A model generated the notes under the pieces. The model had not been told where the DNA came from. It made no database searches and saw only the letters and a program-made list of their open reading frames with translations. From positions 796,151-860,150 of the forward strand of contig CAVOVI010000004.1 of NCBI GenBank assembly GCA_963699825.1: DNA of 64,000 nt. Reading direction: 5' to 3'. The stretch comes from SPDF01 sp963699825 (GTDB taxonomy: Bacteria > Gemmatimonadota > Gemmatimonadetes > Gemmatimonadales > GWC2-71-9). A program made the position numbers and the translations under genes. This document shows positions 27,314 to 38,508 of this stretch, in pieces (within the stretch, counting starts at the first letter, position 1; each line of letters opens with the position of its first letter).

Positions 27314-27701
27314 TCAGGGCTCCCAGCCCTTGGCCAGGGCGTTCCAATCGACATCCTGCATGGCCTCCTTGACCTGGTCGACCAGCGGGCGGGCGTGGTC
27401 GTAATGGGCGAACCAGACCACCGTGAGGCCGGACCAGATGTCGTCGGTGTTGGGCAACGCATCGCTCAGGAAGCTGATGGTCCAGCAGCCAGGGGGGAGC
27501 AGATCCGGCTCCTTCATGTCCGGGGGCAGGAGGTGGACCGGAAGCCAGGGGCGGGCTCCCTTGCGCGGCTGCACCGCGCCGTTCCATGCGCTCCCGGTTC
27601 ATCTCGGGATTGGGCGACCCCAGGAGCAGGCCCTCGTAGGTCCACTGGAACTCGAGATGGGTGATAGTGAGCTCGCGGCCGGTGGGGAGGTTGAAGCGCA
27701 T
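27314..27701 (-). CDS. Hypothetical protein, one frameshift
   Basis: About 129 aa. The N-terminus MRFNLPTGRELTITHLEFQW with GLLLGSPNPEMNRER reads in one frame, and the C-terminus WLPVHLLPPDMKEPDLLPPG and GLTVVWFAHYDHARPLVDQV in another. The shift is at about 27585, where CGC and CGA appear written together (CGCA before TGG). The function is unknown. It is convergent with the 87-aa gene. Confidence 0.55.
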
Positions 27702-28002
27702 GGCTGGATTTGCGGGTGTGGGGATCGGGATTTGATAGGGAAAGGTGGGGGGTGGGGTGTGACAGGAGGGGGGAGGGAACAGCCTGCGAGTCGTTGCGCG
27801 ATTTGATAGGGATTGGTGAATTGCGGCGGCTCTTGGGGCGGGTACCTTCTCAACAGGTGGAGTTTCTTGGCTATTGAGGCTTGACGATGTACTGACGGCG
27901 ATGGAGTAGGCTTGGTAGGCGCACATGTGGCGTCCCGGGCACTGCTCTGGCCGGAGTTGCAGAACGGATGACTGGAAGCCCAGCCTCCCTATAAGGACCC
28001 CT
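27702..28002. other. Gene-free gap before the defence island
   Basis: About 300 bases with a moderately A/T-rich middle (GATTTGATAGGGAAAG, GGCTTGACGATGTACTG). GATTTGATAGGG occurs twice (about 27729 and 27800). TTGACGATGTACTGACGG could hold a -35 box, but no convincing promoter or RNA gene is seen. Confidence 0.4.
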
Positions 28003-31000
28003 ATGACCGCTGAGTCCAAAGGCCGCGACCTCTTCATCGTCGACAACAGCGTCTCCGGCTGGACCGGGCTCCGCTACCTCGAGGAGTGGTCCGGCATCGC
28101 GAAGGCCTTCGACATCGCCACCGGCTACTTCGAGATCGGCGCGCTGCTCGCGCTCGACGGCAAGTGGCAGAAGCTCGACAAGATCCGGATCCTGATGGGG
28201 GCGGAGACGACGCACCGCACGCGCAAGGCGCTGCTCGAGGCCGTGCGAGCCGCAGCGCGCTCGAGCAGCCTCGACGGGAGCCTCGAGGCCGACAAGGACG
28301 CGAACCCCTTCCTGCACGGCGTCCCGGCGATCCTCGAGGCGCTGCGCTCCGGGCAGATCGAGTGCCGCGTCTACGACAAGGACAAGTTCCACGCCAAGGC
28401 CTACATCACCCACGCCAAGCTCGAGGTCGTCGGCGTCGCAGGCCTGGTCGGCTCGAGCAACTTCACCGCGCCCGGCCTCACCAAGAACATCGAGCTGAAC
28501 ATCCAGGTTCAGAGCGCGCGCGAGGTCGCCCAGCTCCAGGAGTGGTTCGAGACGCACTGGAACGAGGCCGAGCGAGGTCACCGACGCGGTCATCGAGACG
28601 ATCGCGCGCCACACCCGCCTGTACACGCCCGTTCGACGTCTACGCGAAGGCGCTCCAGGAGTTCTTCCGCGGCCACGAGCTGACCGCGACCGAGTGGGAC
28701 GAGACGCAGCTCGAAGATGTTCCCGCAGCTCGACCGCTACCAGAAGGAGGCCTACTGGGCGCTCATGAAGATCGCCCGCCAGCACGGCGGCGCGTTCCTC
28801 TGCGACGGCGTCGGTCTCGGCAAGACCTTCGTCGGCCTGATGCTGATCGAGCGGCTCGTCCTGCACGAGGGCAAGCGCGTCGTCCTCTTCGCCCCGAAGG
28901 CGACCAAGGAGGGCGTCTGGGAGCCGCACCTGCGCGAGTGGCTGCCGCACATCGGCGGCGTCGGCGGCGGCGCGGACTTCAGCAACCTCGCCGTCTTCAG
29001 CCACACCGACCTCGGCCGGAAGGGCGACTTCCCGGAGCGCTTCCAGCGCATCGCCGAGCTGGCCGACGTCGTCATCATCGACGAGGCCCACCACTTCCGC
29101 AACCCGGGCAGCACGGGGCGACGACGACGACGGAAGTCGAGCCGTCGCGCTACTACCGGCTCTACGACCTGCTCGACAACGCGGAGCGCCCGAAGACCGC
29201 TCTTCATGCTGACCGCCACGCCGATCAACAACCGGCTGAGCGACTTCCGGCACATGGCCGAGCTGTTCACCCGCCGGGACGAGACGCTACTTCGCCCGCA
29301 CCCTCGGGCGTCAACAACCTGCGCGCGCACTTCAACAACATGGAGAAGGCGCTGCGCAGACGCGGTCGGGCACGACGCGACCGACGTCGCCGAGCAGCAT
29401 GGCCGAGGCGCAGGAGATCCTGGCCGCGGACGAGATCTTCCGCGCAGCTCGTCGTGCAGCGCAGCCGCGCCTACGCGCGCGAGAGCCAGATCCGCGAGAC
29501 GGGCAAGGCCGCCGTCTTCCCCGACCGCAAGCGCGCCGCAGGTCGCCGAGTACTCGATCCGCAAGACCTACGGCCAGCTGCTCGACATGTTCGAGAAGGC
29601 CTTCACACGGAAGAACCCGCTCTTCACGCTGCCGATGTACTACCCGCTGGCCTGGTACAAGGGCCCGGACGACGAGCATCGATCCGTTCGAGGAGAACCG
29701 CCAGAAGCAGGTCGTCGGCCTGATCCGCACCCAGTTCCTGAAGCGCTTCGAGAGCTCGGTCGTCGCCTTCGAGCTCTCCTGCGACCGCCTGCTGCAGAAG
29801 CTGCTGGCCTTCGTCGAGGTCCACAGCGAGACCGACGCCGAGAAGAAGCGGCTCGAGCGCTGGAAGGCGCAGAACGCCGAGATCCTCGGCTACGCGACGC
29901 AGCGGCAGCTCGACTTCTGGGGCGAGGACGAGCGACGAGACCGAGGACGAGGACATCGTCCCGCAGGAGATGCTCGACGCCGTCGAGCGCCTCGACCGCG
30001 ACGAGTACGACGTCGACGAGATGATCGCCGAGACGTTCCTCGACCTCGACCAGATCGTGCAGCTTCCTCGACGAGACCCGGAAGTTCGAGCCGAAGCACG
30101 ACGACAAGCTGCAGAAGCTCGATCCGCCTGCTCAAGTCGAAGGACCTCGACGGACCAGAAGGTCCTGATCTTCACCGAGTTCGCCGACACGGCCCGCTAC
30201 CTGAAGCGCCAGCTCGACGAGGCCGGCATCGAGGGCGTCGCCCAGGTCGACAGCGCGACCAAGGCGCAACCGCGCCGACGTCATCCAGCGCTTCTCGCCC
30301 TACTACAACGGCACGCTCCTCGGCAGCGCTCGCAGACGAGGGCGCGACGGAGATCCGCGTCCTGATCTCCACCGACGTCCTCTCCGAGGGCCTGAACCTC
30401 CAGGACGCCTCGCGGATGATCAACTACGACATCCACTGGAACCCGGTGCGCCTCATGCAGCGCATCGGCCGTGTGGACCGGCGCATGAACCCGGAGGTCG
30501 AGGAGCGGCTCGTCGCCGACCATCCCGGAGGTCGCCGCGTCCCGCGGCAAGGTGAGCTTCTGGAACTTCCTGCCGCCCGACGAGCTGAACGCGATCCTGA
30601 CCCTCTACACCAAGGTCACGCAGAAGACGCTGCTGATCTCGAAGACGCTCGGCATCGAGGGCAAGAAGCTGCTGACGCCCGAGGACGACTACGACGCGCT
30701 CAAGGAGTTCAACCACGCCTACGAGGGCACGCAAGACGGCCGTCGAGGAGATGCACCTCGAGTACCAGGCGCTGCTGCAGGCCGACCCCGAGCTGGAGGC
30801 GCGCCTCAAGCGGCTGCCCGGCGCGATCTTCAGCGGCCGCAAGCGCCCGGCCAAGGGCGCGCGCGGCGTCTTCTTCTGCTACGCGCTCCCCGCCCTCGAC
30901 AAGGAAGCGGGCGAGTTCACCGAGGAGGCCGGCACGACCCGCTGGTATCTCTACGACCTCGACCGCGACGCGATCCTCGAGGAGCCGGGCGAGATCGTCG

Positions 31001-31177
31001 CCAGCATCCGCTCCAAGCCCGAGCACGCCGCGCAAGTGCACGACCGAGGAGAAGACCCTCGTCGAGATCCGGGCCAAGGTCGAGAAGCACATCAAGAACA
31101 CCTACCTGAAGCGGGTCGACGCGCCCGTCGGCGTCAAGCCGGCGCTCAAGTGCTGGATGGAACTGAACGAGGGCTGA
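28003..31177 (+). CDS. PLD-nuclease / SNF2-type helicase fusion (many one-base shifts)
   Basis: About 1050 aa after healing around 20 shifts. Residues 1-190 are a phospholipase D-like domain with KFHAKAYI (HxK) and LVGSSNFTAPGLTKNIELNI. Then comes an SF2/SNF2 helicase: FLCDGVGLGKTFVGLMLIER (I), VVIIDEAHHFRNP (II), MLTATPINNRLSDFRHM (III), KVLIFTEFADTARYLKRQL (IV), VLISTDVLSEGLNLQDASRM (V), NPVRLMQRIGRVDRRMNP (VI). The C-terminus ends KPALKCWMELNEG. Such fusions act as DNA-translocating nucleases in restriction-like defence. The next gene starts five bases later. Codons end almost always in G or C. Confidence 0.85.
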
Positions 31178-31181
31178 GCCG

Positions 31182-34100
31182 ATGCCGACCGACCACCGCG
31201 CCGAGCTCGCGAAGATCAAGACGCTTCGCCTCAGCTCATCGCCTACCTGCGCGACGAGCTGGACTGGCCGATCGGCACGCGACGACTTCGAGGAGCTGAC
31301 CTTCGACGTACACGCCCGAGGAGCTCGGCATCGACCCGAAGAACGCCGCCAAGATCCAGGAGATCAAGCGCCTGCGCCCGCTCTCGCCGAACCAGCCCTG
31401 GGGCATCTTCTTCGTCAAGTTCGAGCCGAAGAAGCTCCCCGTCGTCGCCCTGCGCCGCATCCTGAGCCAGGTGGCGCTCAAGAAGCGCGCCTCCGCCAAC
31501 AGCGCCGAGCGCGCCGGCCTGGGCCGCGGACGACCTGCTCTTCGTCTCCAACTACGGCGAGGGCGACGAGCGCCAGATCAGCTTCGCCCACTTCTCGCGA
31601 GGCGCAGGACGGCACGACCTGCCGACCCTCAAGGTGCTCGGCTGGGACAACCTGCGACACCGCGCTGCACCTCGACGCCGTCGCCGACGAGCTGACCGAG
31701 CACCTCGCCTGGCCCGACGACGACGCCGACGCCGAGGCCTGGCGCAAGCAGCTGGCGCGCCGCCTTCACCCTGCGCCACCGCGAGGTCATCACCACCTCG
31801 AAGGAGCTCTCGATCCGGCTGGCCGAGCTGGCCCGCGCCATCCGCGACCGCATCAAGACCGCGCTCGCCATCGAGACCGAGACGGGCCCGCTCACCAAGC
31901 TCATGAAGGCGTTCCAGGAGGCGCTGGTCCACGACCTCGACGCCGACGGCTTCGCCGACATGTACGCGCAGACCATCGCCTACGGCCTGCTCTCGGCGCG
32001 CATCGCCGACCCGCACAAGAAGACGGCCGACGACTTCGCCGCCCACATGCGCACCAACCCCTTCCTGCGGGAGCTGATGGAGACCTTCCTCAAGGTCGGC
32101 GGGCGGCGCGGCAAGGCGGGCGGGCCGGGCATCGACTTCGACGAGCTGGGCGTCTCCGAGGTCGTCGAGCTGCTCGACGACGCCAACATGGAGGCCGTCG
32201 TCCGCGACTTCGGCGACCGGAACCCGCAGGAAGACCCGGTCATCCACTTCTACGAGCTCTTCCTCAAGGAGTACGACGCCAAGAAGCGGATGCAGCGCGG
32301 CGTCTTCTACACCCCGCGCCCGGTGGTCTCCTACATCGTGCGCTCGGTGGACGAGCTGCTGCGCACCGAGTTCGGCCTCGAGGACGGCCTCGCCGACACG
32401 ACCACCTGGGGCGAGATGGCCAAGCGCCACAAGGACCTCGAAGATCCCCGACGGCGTCTCGCCCGACCAGGCCTTCGTCCAGATCCTCGACCCGGCCACC
32501 GGCACCGGCACCTTCCTCGTCGAGGTCATCGACCTCATCCACAAGACGCTCGTCGCCAAGTGGAAGGCGCAGGGCCACGGCGAGAAGAAGATCGACGCGC
32601 TGTGGAACGAGTACGTGCCGAAGCACCTGCTGCCGCGCCTGCACGGCTACGAGCTGCTGATGGCGCCCTACGCCATCGCGCACCTGAAGATCGGGCTCAA
32701 GCTCTACGAGACCGGCTACCGCTTCGGCAGCGACGAGCGGGCGCGCGTCTACCTGACGAACGCGCTGGAGCCGGCGCAGGACTTCTCGCGGTGCGATTCG
32801 AGTTCGCGATCCCAGCGCTCGCGCACGAGGCGCAGGCGGTGAACAGAATCAAGCGGCACCAGCGCTTCACGGTCGTGATCGGGAATCCGCCGTATTCCGC
32901 ATTTCCGCCAATCTCACCGATGCGCACGTTCTCTATGGACCTTATCGAGGACTTCAACGGCGAGCGCATCGAACGAAAGCGGCGCGCTCCAGGTCGAGAA
33001 GAACCTTCACGACGACTACGTTAAGTTCCTTCGGTTCTCAGAGGGGCAAGCGATCGCATGCGTGGGAATCGTCGGTATTCATTACAAACCACGGGTATCT
33101 TAGCAGCCCCACGCTTCGTGGGATGCGAGGAACTTCCTAGTACTTTCCGAAGCGATCTGATCGTCGATCTTCATGGCCACTCGAGGGCGAGGAGCAGAGC
33201 CCCGGACGGCACGACCGACGAGAACGTCTTCGATATTTCGCAGGGGAGTTGCCGTCGCTTTGCTTCGCCGGACAAGCACGACAACTGAGAGGTCGAGTGT
33301 CAAGCGAGCGGACATACTTGGGCGACAGGGAGTCACAAGTACACTAGGCTCGACTCTCACAGTCGTCGATCCCGGAACAGGGGTCCTTGTCCAGCCCCAG
33401 GACCTCAGTTTCCTTTTTCTTTGAGCTGGATCAAGGAATCGGCTCTGAGTATTTCTCGGGCGTCGCCGTAGATGATCTTTTCATCGTCAGTTCCAGCGGC
33501 TTTGAGCTCAGGCCGAGGACGAGTCTGTTGCTCGATTTCACCGAGAAAGAGGCTGGTCGAGCAAGGTCGCGTTCTTCTCTACCGCACCGCCTAACGAAGT
33601 AAGGGAGAGATTTTTCTCCGTTGAAAGGGCATGGGGGCAGTCCCTGTTTGAGAGGCGGAAGTCAATGACATTGACTGGCGAATCACCTGCGAGAGATCAC
33701 GCCCATCCTGATGTACCCCTACGACTGGCGCTACTGCTTCTATCGAAAAGACTTGCTCAAGACAAATAGTTGGAGCGCGGGCCAGCATCTCCGCAAGGGT
33801 CATAATGCCGCCCTGATGTGCATGCGGCAGGTCGTTCTTGACGAGCCATTCACTCACGTTGGCGTCTCGCCATCGATTGTTAATAACCGCGCCTTCGCTA
33901 GTCAGAAGGGGAAGGTCGCGCCATACTTCCCTCTAATGAATTATCCGGAGACGAGTGACGAGCTCTTCGCCGGTGGCGGGGGGTGTGGGCGAATCTCTGT
34001 GGGTGCAGCTGTCTCAAGATTGTTTGATTGGCGAGGGGGCCGCGGACCGTGATCCATGGCGAATTCTGCATCTACTTGTCGCTCAGTTCTTCTCGAACAC

Positions 34101-34596
34101 GCTACCGGAGCCGCTACGCGGAGTTTCTGAAGATCGATTTCCCGCGCTTGCGTTTAGCCGGGAACCTGGAGCTGTTCCGCGCGCTGGCGCGGCTCGGCGG
34201 CGAACTCATCGCCCTGCACCTGCTGGAATCGCCCAAGCTCGCCAGCCCATCACCGAGTTCATCGGCGGCCGGAACCCCGAGGTCGAAAAGCTCTGGTCCA
34301 AGAACACCGTCTGGATCGACAAGGCCCAGACCACCGGCTTCAAGGGCGTGCCCGAGGACGTGTGGAACTTCCACATCGGCGGCTACCAGGTCTGCGAGAA
34401 GTGGCTCAAGGACCGCAAGGGCCGCACGCTCTCGAAGGACGACATCGCCCACTACCAGAAGATCGTCGTCGCCCTCGCCGAGACCATCCGCCTGATGAAG
34501 GAGATCGACGAGGTCATCGAGCAGCACGGCGGCTGGCCGGGGGCGTTTCAGGGACCGGTGGCGGAAGCTGCTCCGGAACCACTCGGGATCATCTAG
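31182..34596 (+). CDS. Type ISP-like adenine-specific DNA methylase with target recognition domain (frameshifted)
   Basis: About 1100 aa in pieces. N-terminal helical part (LAKIKTFAQLIAYLRDELDW after healing), then KRMQRGVFYTPRPVVSYIVR, SAM motif I DPATGTGTFLVEVIDL, motif IV VVIGNPPYS, and the ISP-type blocks THGYLSSP-like, VDLHGHSRARS, DENVFDISQGV and MYPYDWRYCFYRKDLL. The C-terminal block is ISP-typical: NTVWIDKAQTTGFKGVPEDV, WNFHIGGYQVCEKWLKDRKG, HYQKIVVALAETIRLM. It should be an N6-adenine methylase that sets specificity for the upstream PLD-helicase. The stretch 32860-34120 is A/T-richer than either flank. Confidence 0.85.
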
Positions 34597-34634
34597 GAAT
34601 CGAGGAAGCACCCCTACGAAGGTGATGGGACGGA

Positions 34635-36733
34635 ATGAGTGACACCGGTTCGGTGCCGGAGAGTGCTGGCCTGAAGAGTGCAGCAGCGCCCGTTCGACTC
34701 TCAGATGCCGTCTCACTCGTCGACTCGGCAGAAACGAGCAGTCGACGCCTGGTGGAAGGGTGACAGCGCAGGTCCGCATCGCGGGACCATGAGAGCTTCA
34801 CCGGCGGCGGGAAGACCCTGATCTCCATGGCAGCATTTGCCAGAGTCAGTGCCTCGAATCCCTCCACTCGGCTGGCCGTGGTTGTGCCGAGTATTGCCCT
34901 CGCCCGCCAGTGGGTCGCATCCCTGCTCAAGTACACCACCCTCACCAAGCCCGAAGTGGGGCTCCTGGGGGCTGGACGCAAAGACAGCTCGAAGGGAAGC
35001 GCGCGCTCGTAGCCGTCCTCAACTCCGCTGCCAGGAAGCTGCCCGACCTGGCCCGCTCGGCGCAGCCGCTCATGCTGGTGGTGGATGAATGTCACCGTGC
35101 CGGCGCCGCGACCTTCTCCAAGGTGCTTGGCACACCGGCCCTGTATCATGGGGCTGTCAGCCACCCCGTCGCGGGATGAGGTCGACGATGCCGGGCTCCC
35201 GCTCGCTTGACGATCAGCTGGTCGGCCAGCAGCTCGGCTCAGTCGTGTTCCAGTTCGGCCTGCGGGAGGCCCGGGAGGTCGGCTGGTTGCCGGAGTACAC
35301 GGTCCACCATCACGGCGTGCGCCTGACCACAGTGGAGCGGCGTGACTACGAGCGGGTCAGTCGGAAGGTCACCGATGCGGCCGATCATCTCACCTCCGGG
35401 GGGTTTCAGACTTCGCAGGCGTGGCCCCTGGCGGCCGGGCGGGGAGGGTGGCCCCTTGGCACAGGGGTACATCGCCTCGCTGGCCGCACGGAAGGACTTC
35501 CTGTACCGGCTATCGGAGCGCGCGGGTCGCTGCCCGGTTGGTGGAGGAGGCGCTGCGCGAGGGAATACCGCCGAGGATGCTGCTCTTCCATGAGCGGGTG
35601 GCAGAGGCTCGAGGGCTCTTCGACGAGCTGCGACGCCGCCTGCCCGAACGCCGATCGGGATCGAGCACTCCGAGTCCTGCTGCGGCACGGCGCACGCCCT
35701 GGCCGATTTCGCACCGGCGACTTCGACGTCTTGGTGAGTGTCAAGAGCCTGGTGGAGGGGATCGATGTCCCTGACGCCGACGTCGGCGTCTCCGTGGCCT
35801 CGTCGTCCAGCGTACGACAGCGCATCCGGACACTCGGCCGGGTTCTGCGGCGGCGTTCGATGGTGGCGTCAAGCAGGCCGAAATGCACGTGATCTATGCG
35901 CATGACACGGTGGACGAGTCGATCTACGGCAAGGAGGATTGGTCGGATCTTACCGGCGCCGACGCGAATCGATACTGGCTCTGGCCGCTCGATCCCCAGC
36001 TCCCTCCGGAGTCCCAACCGGACCACCGTAGACGCCGCGGCCGACTGAGGATGCGCAGTGGGAGCGATTCGGGGAGCGGGCCCCGAGCGCCGGCGCCCTG
36101 GCTCGGTGAGCTGCCCGACTACGAGTTCTCGGTCGATACGCGGGGCAACGTCACGACGAGCGAAGGAGCATGGATCGAAAACCCTCAGGGTGTGGCGGGA
36201 ATGGTTGAAATGGTACGGAAGCGTCCCGGTGGGCGCTTCCGTGTGACCCCGACCCACAAGCTGGTGATTGTTTATGGGGAATCGGGGCAAGGAATGGCAC
36301 GTCTTCTGGCCGGGCGCCTGTCCGAGCCCCTCCGGGTGCAGAAGGCACCAGCGGCTGCGAAGGAGGACGTGGACGTTTCCTCTCTCCCTCCCGGCGCGTC
36401 CTACCCTGGACCCCCGCCCCCGACCGGACTCAGGGGACGTACAAGCTCCGTCAGAAGCGGGGTGGGGTAATCGAACGTCGGCTTGGCAAAGTGAGCCAGT
36501 TTGCGCTGACGGAAGGCAGCACCGATGAACGGATCGACAACGCAACCCAGCTTATCTCGGCATGGAGGACTCTCGGCATACCAGGATTGAGCTTCTATGT
36601 AAATCGCGCTGGACATGCATGGTACAGACAGGAGGGGGAAACACGCTTCCTGACAGCAGTGCCCGGGGGATTCTTGTGGCCAGAAAGCGCAGACCCAGGG
36701 AATGACGTTCCGCTGGAACCAACCTCCGCTTGA
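34635..36733 (+). CDS. DEAD/DEAH-type SF2 helicase with unknown C-terminal domain (frameshifted)
   Basis: Roughly 690 aa when read across frames. It starts MSDTGSVPESAGLKS. Motifs: FTGGGKTLISMAAFARV (I), LAVVVPSIALARQWVASLL (Ia), MLVVDECHRAGAATFSKVL (II, DECH), then SVKSLVEGIDVPDADVG (V) and SVRQRIRTLGRVLRRR (VI). After the helicase there is a region with MHVIYAHDTVDESIYGKEDW. The C-terminal domain has YEFSVDTRGNVTTSEGAW and ISAWRTLGIPGLSFYVNRAG, which I do not recognise. It lies 38 bases after the methylase and may belong to the same island. At least eight shifts; 36.5 kb onward is A/T-richer. Confidence 0.75.
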
Positions 36734-36745
36734 TCGGAGCTCCGC

Positions 36746-37440
36746 ATGGCCGCAGGAGACAGGACGCCCCCCAGGGCCCTCGTGCAAAGCTCGAGCTATG
36801 TAGAAACGTCAGACCGACTCAATTCGAAGTACCGGAGACAGGTCCACAGCAAGGTCATGGACCTGACGCATAATCCGCTGCCAGGCGGCAGCAAGACTGC
36901 TCTGGTTGGGTATTCCGGTCTGTATCGGGTAAGGGGCGGCGACTCCGAGTATCTACGCATTCGATGACCACACAGTACAAGTATTGACCTTACGCCGTCG
37001 CAATGAGGCGACCTACGACCATCTGGACGACCTTGAAGTGCAGGATCTCAAGGCATTTCGGGCGATCAAGGGGGCAAATGGCGAAGGGTACAATATCCCG
37101 AAGTGGGAAGAGTTGGCAGAGAATTGGGCGGCTCCGGTACCGAAGCCGGCCAAGACTCTTCCGCGCGAGATTACCGAAGAGATGCTGAGGGCGCTTGCTA
37201 TCTCAGAGAAATTTTGGCCGCCGCTGCTGGCAGTGGTTACGGAGGAGCAACTTATTGATTGCGATCAGGTGCCGGATGATGTGCTGACAAAGGTGATTTA
37301 TGAGCTATTACCGATCAAAGAGCGCTCAGCTGACCTCAAGCTGCTTCCGGTGGTGGTGGTCTCAGACCTGATTGATGACAAAGCGGCGATGATCGCGGGA
37401 CCAGTCGACCTTGGAAACGAGATCGAAGCGGCACCAGCCC
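36746..37440 (+). CDS. RelE/ParE-like protein with C-terminal extension (frameshifted)
   Basis: The N-terminal 90 residues look like a RelE/ParE fold: RLNSKYRRQVHSKVMDLTHN, LVGYSGLYRVRGGD, then in the next frame YAFDDHTVQVLTLRRRNEAT and YDHLDDLE. A second domain follows: EMLRALAISEKFWPPLLAVV, VTEEQLIDCDQVPDDVLTKV. This RelE-plus-extension plan occurs in proteins linked to helicases. After about 37440 the frame becomes Lys-rich (TGKTSKKGPAQKKVGKPART) and could run into the next gene, so a fusion is possible. It starts 12 bases after the helicase. Confidence 0.6.
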
Positions 37441-37555
37441 CCCCGGAACGGGAAAGACATCCAAGAAGGGGCCTGCCCAGAAGAAGGTCGGAAAACCAGC
37501 GCGGACAAAGGTACCGCTACCCTCGGTGTTCGTCTCAACCCGGAAGCAGACCCCA

Positions 37556-38196
37556 ATGACACCGTACTTGGGGAATACCGCGCGAAAGACCGGCAAAGAC
37601 GCCAGGTATACAGTCAAGCTCGACGACTCAATCCAGTTGGACTACACCGATACCGGCGGAACAACTCCTTGCTGACCACCGATGACCACCCGGAATTAGT
37701 CGTTCTCGTAAACGAGGCGAAGCGCAAGGGTGGTAGCAGCCAAGGGGGTGGGGGTTTTCTCATCAACGAGTACCGGCATGTGCTCGTCCCCACGCAGAGC
37801 GGCAAGGTGCTGCATGCCGGTGCGTATACAAAGGACTTGGAGTTCAAGTACGGGGTAAGCTGGTTTCGCCAGTTGCCCCATCAGGCACCCGTCCTGGAGC
37901 CATCTGGCCCGGTCCTCACGTAGGCGTGAGGTACACACTTGCTGCAGGCGCAAGCGACATCCGATACGAGGCAGAAAAGCGGAATGGAGATCAAGAGCGG
38001 GTCAGCCTGAGCGACTACTACTCTGTTGATGAGCTTGACGACTTGCTCGGAATGTTCCGGGCGGTCAAGCCTAAGGGAGGCGCGGTATACATTAACGAGG
38101 CGCGTGAGCTGTTTGCGCCCGTCGACGATGGCGAAGGGTACAAAGCGATATATCGGCCATCTCGGGGACCGTCCTTGGTTTCCTGAGCCCGATTGA
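37556..38196 (+). CDS. Unknown protein with two copies of an INE-type motif (frameshifted)
   Basis: About 210 aa across three frames, beginning MTPYLGNTARKTGKDARYTV and ending YIGHLGDRPWFPEPD. Two similar halves are visible: GGFLINEYRHVLVPTQSGKV and, about 85 residues later, GGAVYINEARELFAPVDDGE, each followed by a glycine/tyrosine strand. I do not recognise the family. The position between a RelE-like gene and a small charged protein suggests a multi-gene cassette. The sequence is A/T-richer than the core genome. Confidence 0.55.
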
Positions 38197-38258
38197 CGCA
38201 GCAGGGCCAGCTGACGCAGCAGGAGCGAACACTGGACTTTCAATCCACAGGAGTGATG

Positions 38259-38500
38259 ATGTCGGACGAAGATATGAAGGACTCGCTGAGCGCCTGCGGA
38301 AGGAGAACTCTTCTCTCAAACAGGGCGCCGCCAAGGGTGTATCGATGAAGGTGAGCGAGAAGGGCGGCTTGTCTGTTTACGGACTGGGGAGGTTTCCCAT
38401 CACGCTCTATAAGGAGCAGTGGGTTAAGCTGCTCGATCTGAACGAACAGATCCGGGCCTTCCTTCTGGCGAACGATGCGCAACTGAAGACGAAAGAGTAG
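38259..38500 (+). CDS. Small charged protein, unknown (one frameshift)
   Basis: About 80 aa. It starts MSDEDMKDS, shifts frame at about 38282, then reads ERLRKENSSLKQGAAKGVSM, KVSEKGGLSVYGLGRFPITL and YKEQWVKLLDLNEQIRAFLL. A short leucine-zipper-like N-terminus precedes a compact beta/alpha domain. Similar small proteins are known to me from accessory regions, but without a function. The next gene starts eight bases later. Confidence 0.6.
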
Positions 38501-38508
38501 GCACTACC

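Noticed and set aside
28500..33000. Programmed +1 frameshifting throughout the PLD-helicase and methylase genes
   Set aside because: About 30 breaks, most explained by both synonymous third bases being written, and no slippery site or pause structure is shared. The same doublets appear in unrelated genes, so an assembly cause is far more likely.
28003..34596. Complete DISARM or BREX system
   Set aside because: The expected partners (drmA/drmB, or brxL/pglZ/brxC) are not visible on either side; only PLD, helicase and methylase parts are present.
34635..36733. Insertion sequence or transposase in the A/T-richer parts of the island
   Set aside because: No DDE or tyrosine/serine recombinase motifs and no terminal inverted repeats were found between 28 and 42 kb.
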